Assembly (NCBI GenBank): GCA_007127575.1
Contig: SKZC01000068.1
Span: forward strand, 1-5,666
DNA length: 5,666 nt
Origin: Gemmatimonadota bacterium
GTDB lineage: Bacteria; Gemmatimonadota; Gemmatimonadetes; Longimicrobiales; Gaopeijiaceae
Reading direction: 5' to 3'
Shown: in pieces, positions 3,742 to 5,666 of the stretch
Layout: every line of letters begins with the position of its first letter
How positions within the stretch are numbered: position 1 is the first letter of the stretch
Position numbers and translations under genes: made by a program
Notes under the pieces: model-generated
The model's database searches: none
The model's input: only the letters and a program-made list of their open reading frames with translations
Told to the model about the DNA's origin: nothing

Positions 3742-5666
3742 GCGCTCCTCCGCCGCGTTGATTTCGTCCTGAAGCTCCCGCATCCGCTCCGGGGCCCGAA
3801 GCTCCTCCATCTGCCTTCGGAGCTCTTGGACTCGCTCTCCCGAATCCAGTGATTCCATCTCCTCCCGGAGCTCTTCGATTCGCGCCTCCATGTGCAGTCG
3901 TTGCTCCTCCCGCTGGGCGGCCATCCGCTCCAGGAGCTCCGCCACGGCCGGGTCCTCCTCCGGATCCATCGCCTCATGAACCGTCTCGTCCAGTTCCTCC
4001 CGCAGCTCCTGAAGCTCCTCCTCCAGGCGGCGTCTCGTCTCTTCATCCCGGGTCTGAAGCCGGGCTGCCTCCAGGGCCCGGATCCTCTGCTGCAGCTCCA
4101 TCCGCCCCCTCATGTCTCGAAACCGATCCGCCTGGAGGCGCGCCATCTCCCCTTGCAGACGTCCCAGCTCTCCCATGCGTCGGCCTTCCTCGGCGACGAT
4201 CCGGCCCATTTCCCCTTGGCGGCGACCCGCTTCCCCCACGATGCGCCCCATCTCGCCCTGGAGACGTCCCAGCTCGCCCCGAATCGCACCCGCCTGGGCC
4301 TGCCGGCCCATGAGATCCAGCATGGCGTCCTTCCACTCCCGGCCTTCCTCGTCGAAGAGGAGCTCTTCGCCCTCCACGAACCATGCGTAGACGGGGCCGT
4401 CGGGACCCGGTCGGATCTCGAGGCGTCGGATGACGGGTCCATCCACCTCCCGCGTCGCCAGGACCACCCATGCTCCATCGGGTAGCTCCTGGATTCGTGT
4501 CCCCTCCTCGGACAGGGTCACCTCGCCATGGGTGCGGAAGCAGAGCACCAGCCCGTTCAGACGGCTCTGCACGAAGCGCCCCATGGACTCCGGGTCGCCT
4601 TCCCAGCCCACACCATCCCGGAACTGGGGCTGTCCCGGCTCCACTCGGCACCCTTGTTCGGGGTCCAGGACGTTCGCGGCGGGGGACGGAGGGGATCCGC
4701 CGGCGGGCTCATGGACACCCGTGTCCTCCAGCGTCGGCGCAGGAGGAGGCCCGTGGAAGGGAGTCGGTTCGGCAGACGCCTCGGAGGACGTGGCCGTCAC
4801 CTGGGGAGAGGCCGCCGCCACCGTCAGAGCCCACACACCCCCCAGAAGCGCAGTCCCGACGACGAGACCCGGCTTCCGCCCACGCGTTTTTCCAAGGAGG
4901 GCCCGGATTCGCCGCTCCAGAGGCGGGCGCTGCAATCGGGAGACCCCAGGGAGAGGAAGGGGGTCGTGAGCCGCCAGCTCCAGGAGGAGGCGGGCGTACT
5001 CGGAGGGTCGCTCACCCGTGGCCACCACTGCCTCGTCGCAAGACTCCTCCCGGCATAGGGTGGCCTCCCTGGATGCCAACCACATCAGCGGATGGAACCA
5101 GTACAGAGCCAGAGCGACGCGGTTCAGGATGAGGCGCAGAGGGTCGGCGCGCCGAAGGTGGATGAGCTCGTGAAGGAGGACCACCTCCTTGCGTTGGCGG
5201 TCCCAGCTCCGGGCCCTCTCCGGGAAAACCACCACCGGGCGGGAAAGCCCCCACACCGCCGGGCCCGCCACGTTCGGACTCCAACGAAGAGAGATGGAGC
5301 GGCGGACGCCCGCCCGGCGACGTGCTCGTGCCAGAGCCTCTTCCCAGCCTTCCCCCTCCATGGGATGCGCTCTGCGGACGAGGAGGGCCGCCCTGGCCAG
5401 CCCTGCGCCCAGCACCGCCAGGAAGAGAAGGCTCCCCACTCCCCAGCCGACCAGGAGGAGATGCCCCACCTCCACCCCCGCGGATGAAACCAGGTGCGGG
5501 GCGAAGGCGGGGTCGGCCACCGACGGGGACGCCTCGGAGGCCACGGCGGCTGTCACCGGCCCGCCGCCTGGGCCTCCTCCACCCTCCACGAAGGCCCCCG
5601 TCTCCTCCATCCACCCCGGGCCGGGAACCGGAGCAACCTCCACCGGTGCCGTGGGTGTAGGGGCCG
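3715..5666 (-). CDS. M56-family (BlaR1/MecR1-like) membrane metallopeptidase with coiled-coil sensor region, N-terminus missing
   Basis: Counting from GTG 5643, 642 residues are visible; the frame remains open (Pro/Ala/Thr codons) to the right edge, so the true start and the first one or two membrane helices lie outside. Visible parts: a Gly/Pro/Ala-rich probably extracytoplasmic loop (1-56); a membrane helix (about 59-88); an M56 protease domain with zinc motif HELIH (158-162), followed by YWFHPLMW and the acidic motif CREESCDEAV (197-206) that supplies the third ligand; a membrane helix (259-277); then an extracytoplasmic region (281-642). That region has a Pro-rich linker, a beta-rich segment (about 330-435, with Cys332 and Cys368 perhaps disulfide-bonded) and a charged coiled coil (about 440-640). 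In BlaR1/MecR1 the sensor's signal activates the protease, which leads to cleavage of a BlaI/MecI repressor. Here no penicillin-binding domain follows the last helix, so the ligand is probably not a beta-lactam. Confidence 0.88.
   Translation of the reverse strand, partial: APTPTAPVEVAPVPGPGWMEETGAFVEGGGGPGGGPVTAAVASEASPSVADPAFAPHLVSSAGVEVGHLLLVGWGVGSLLFLAVLGAGLARAALLVRRAHPMEGEGWEEALARARRRAGVRRSISLRWSPNVAGPAVWGLSRPVVVFPERARSWDRQRKEVVLLHELIHLRRADPLRLILNRVALALYWFHPLMWLASREATLCREESCDEAVVATGERPSEYARLLLELAAHDPLPLPGVSRLQRPPLERRIRALLGKTRGRKPGLVVGTALLGGVWALTVAAASPQVTATSSEASAEPTPFHGPPPAPTLEDTGVHEPAGGSPPSPAANVLDPEQGCRVEPGQPQFRDGVGWEGDPESMGRFVQSRLNGLVLCFRTHGEVTLSEEGTRIQELPDGAWVVLATREVDGPVIRRLEIRPGPDGPVYAWFVEGEELLFDEEGREWKDAMLDLMGRQAQAGAIRGELGRLQGEMGRIVGEAGRRQGEMGRIVAEEGRRMGELGRLQGEMARLQADRFRDMRGRMELQQRIRALEAARLQTRDEETRRRLEEELQELREELDETVHEAMDPEEDPAVAELLERMAAQREEQRLHMEARIEELREEMESLDSGERVQELRRQMEELRAPERMRELQDEINAAEERLRNLMGGP
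4132..4278 (-). repeat. Seven tandem 21-bp repeats encoding GExGRxx heptads in the M56 protein
   Basis: Residues 456-504 are seven consecutive heptads: GELGRLQ, GEMGRIV, GEAGRRQ, GEMGRIV, AEEGRRM, GELGRLQ, GEMARLQ. Glu at position 2 and Arg at position 5 are invariant, Gly at position 4 is kept in six of seven. The exact heptads GELGRLQ and GEMGRIV each occur twice, and the DNA copies differ mostly at third positions, which argues for old duplication under selection. The heptad period continues into a more ordinary charged coiled coil downstream. Confidence 0.85.

Noticed and set aside
4132..4278. CRISPR-like or non-coding tandem array
   Set aside because: The 21-bp units are contiguous without spacers and keep the M56 reading frame throughout, so they are a coding heptad repeat.
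3849..5132. Several plus-strand frames opposite the M56 gene
   Set aside because: Their Pro/Arg/Ser-rich translations mirror the coiled-coil and linker codons of the M56 gene on the other strand.

Overview
This is a GC-rich bacterial window with five gene loci and no RNA genes, insertion sequence or CRISPR array that I can see. The base composition, the BlaR1-like M56 membrane protease with a long C-terminal sensor region, the GAF/PAS/LuxR-type regulator and the Ala-His-Ala signal peptide would fit Gemmatimonadota or a similar high-GC soil or sediment phylum. That placement is a low-confidence impression.

Left half, minus strand (1-2864): read in the direction of transcription, there is a broken LuxR-type regulator (2864-2014), a 574-residue amidohydrolase-superfamily enzyme (2010-286) starting 3 nt after the regulator stop, and then, 47 nt later, the start of a secreted protein (238-1) that runs off the left edge. 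The spacing suggests one operon. The regulator keeps the two ends of its GAF-type sensor but lacks the middle, and the ends sit in different frames. The pattern looks like a deletion at a short repeat. A PAS-like domain and a LuxR-type DNA-binding domain remain intact behind it.

Middle (2865-3174): a divergent intergenic region of about 310 bp. It has a 14-bp perfect palindrome inside a candidate minus-strand promoter, a small hairpin and a lone TTGACA on the plus strand.

Right half: a plus-strand four-helix DUF1648-type membrane protein (3175-3741) converges on, and overlaps by 27 bp, a minus-strand M56 (BlaR1/MecR1-like) metallopeptidase (5666-3715). The latter enters from the right edge without its N-terminus. 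It has an HELIH zinc site, a following membrane helix, and an extracytoplasmic region of about 360 residues that ends in a long predicted coiled coil containing seven tandem heptads. In this family the partner is normally a BlaI/MecI repressor, which would lie beyond the right edge.

I did not find a clearly new multi-gene system. The items most worth following are the deleted sensor in the regulator, the heptad-repeat sensor of the M56 protein, and the unusual insertion and C-terminal extension of the amidohydrolase.
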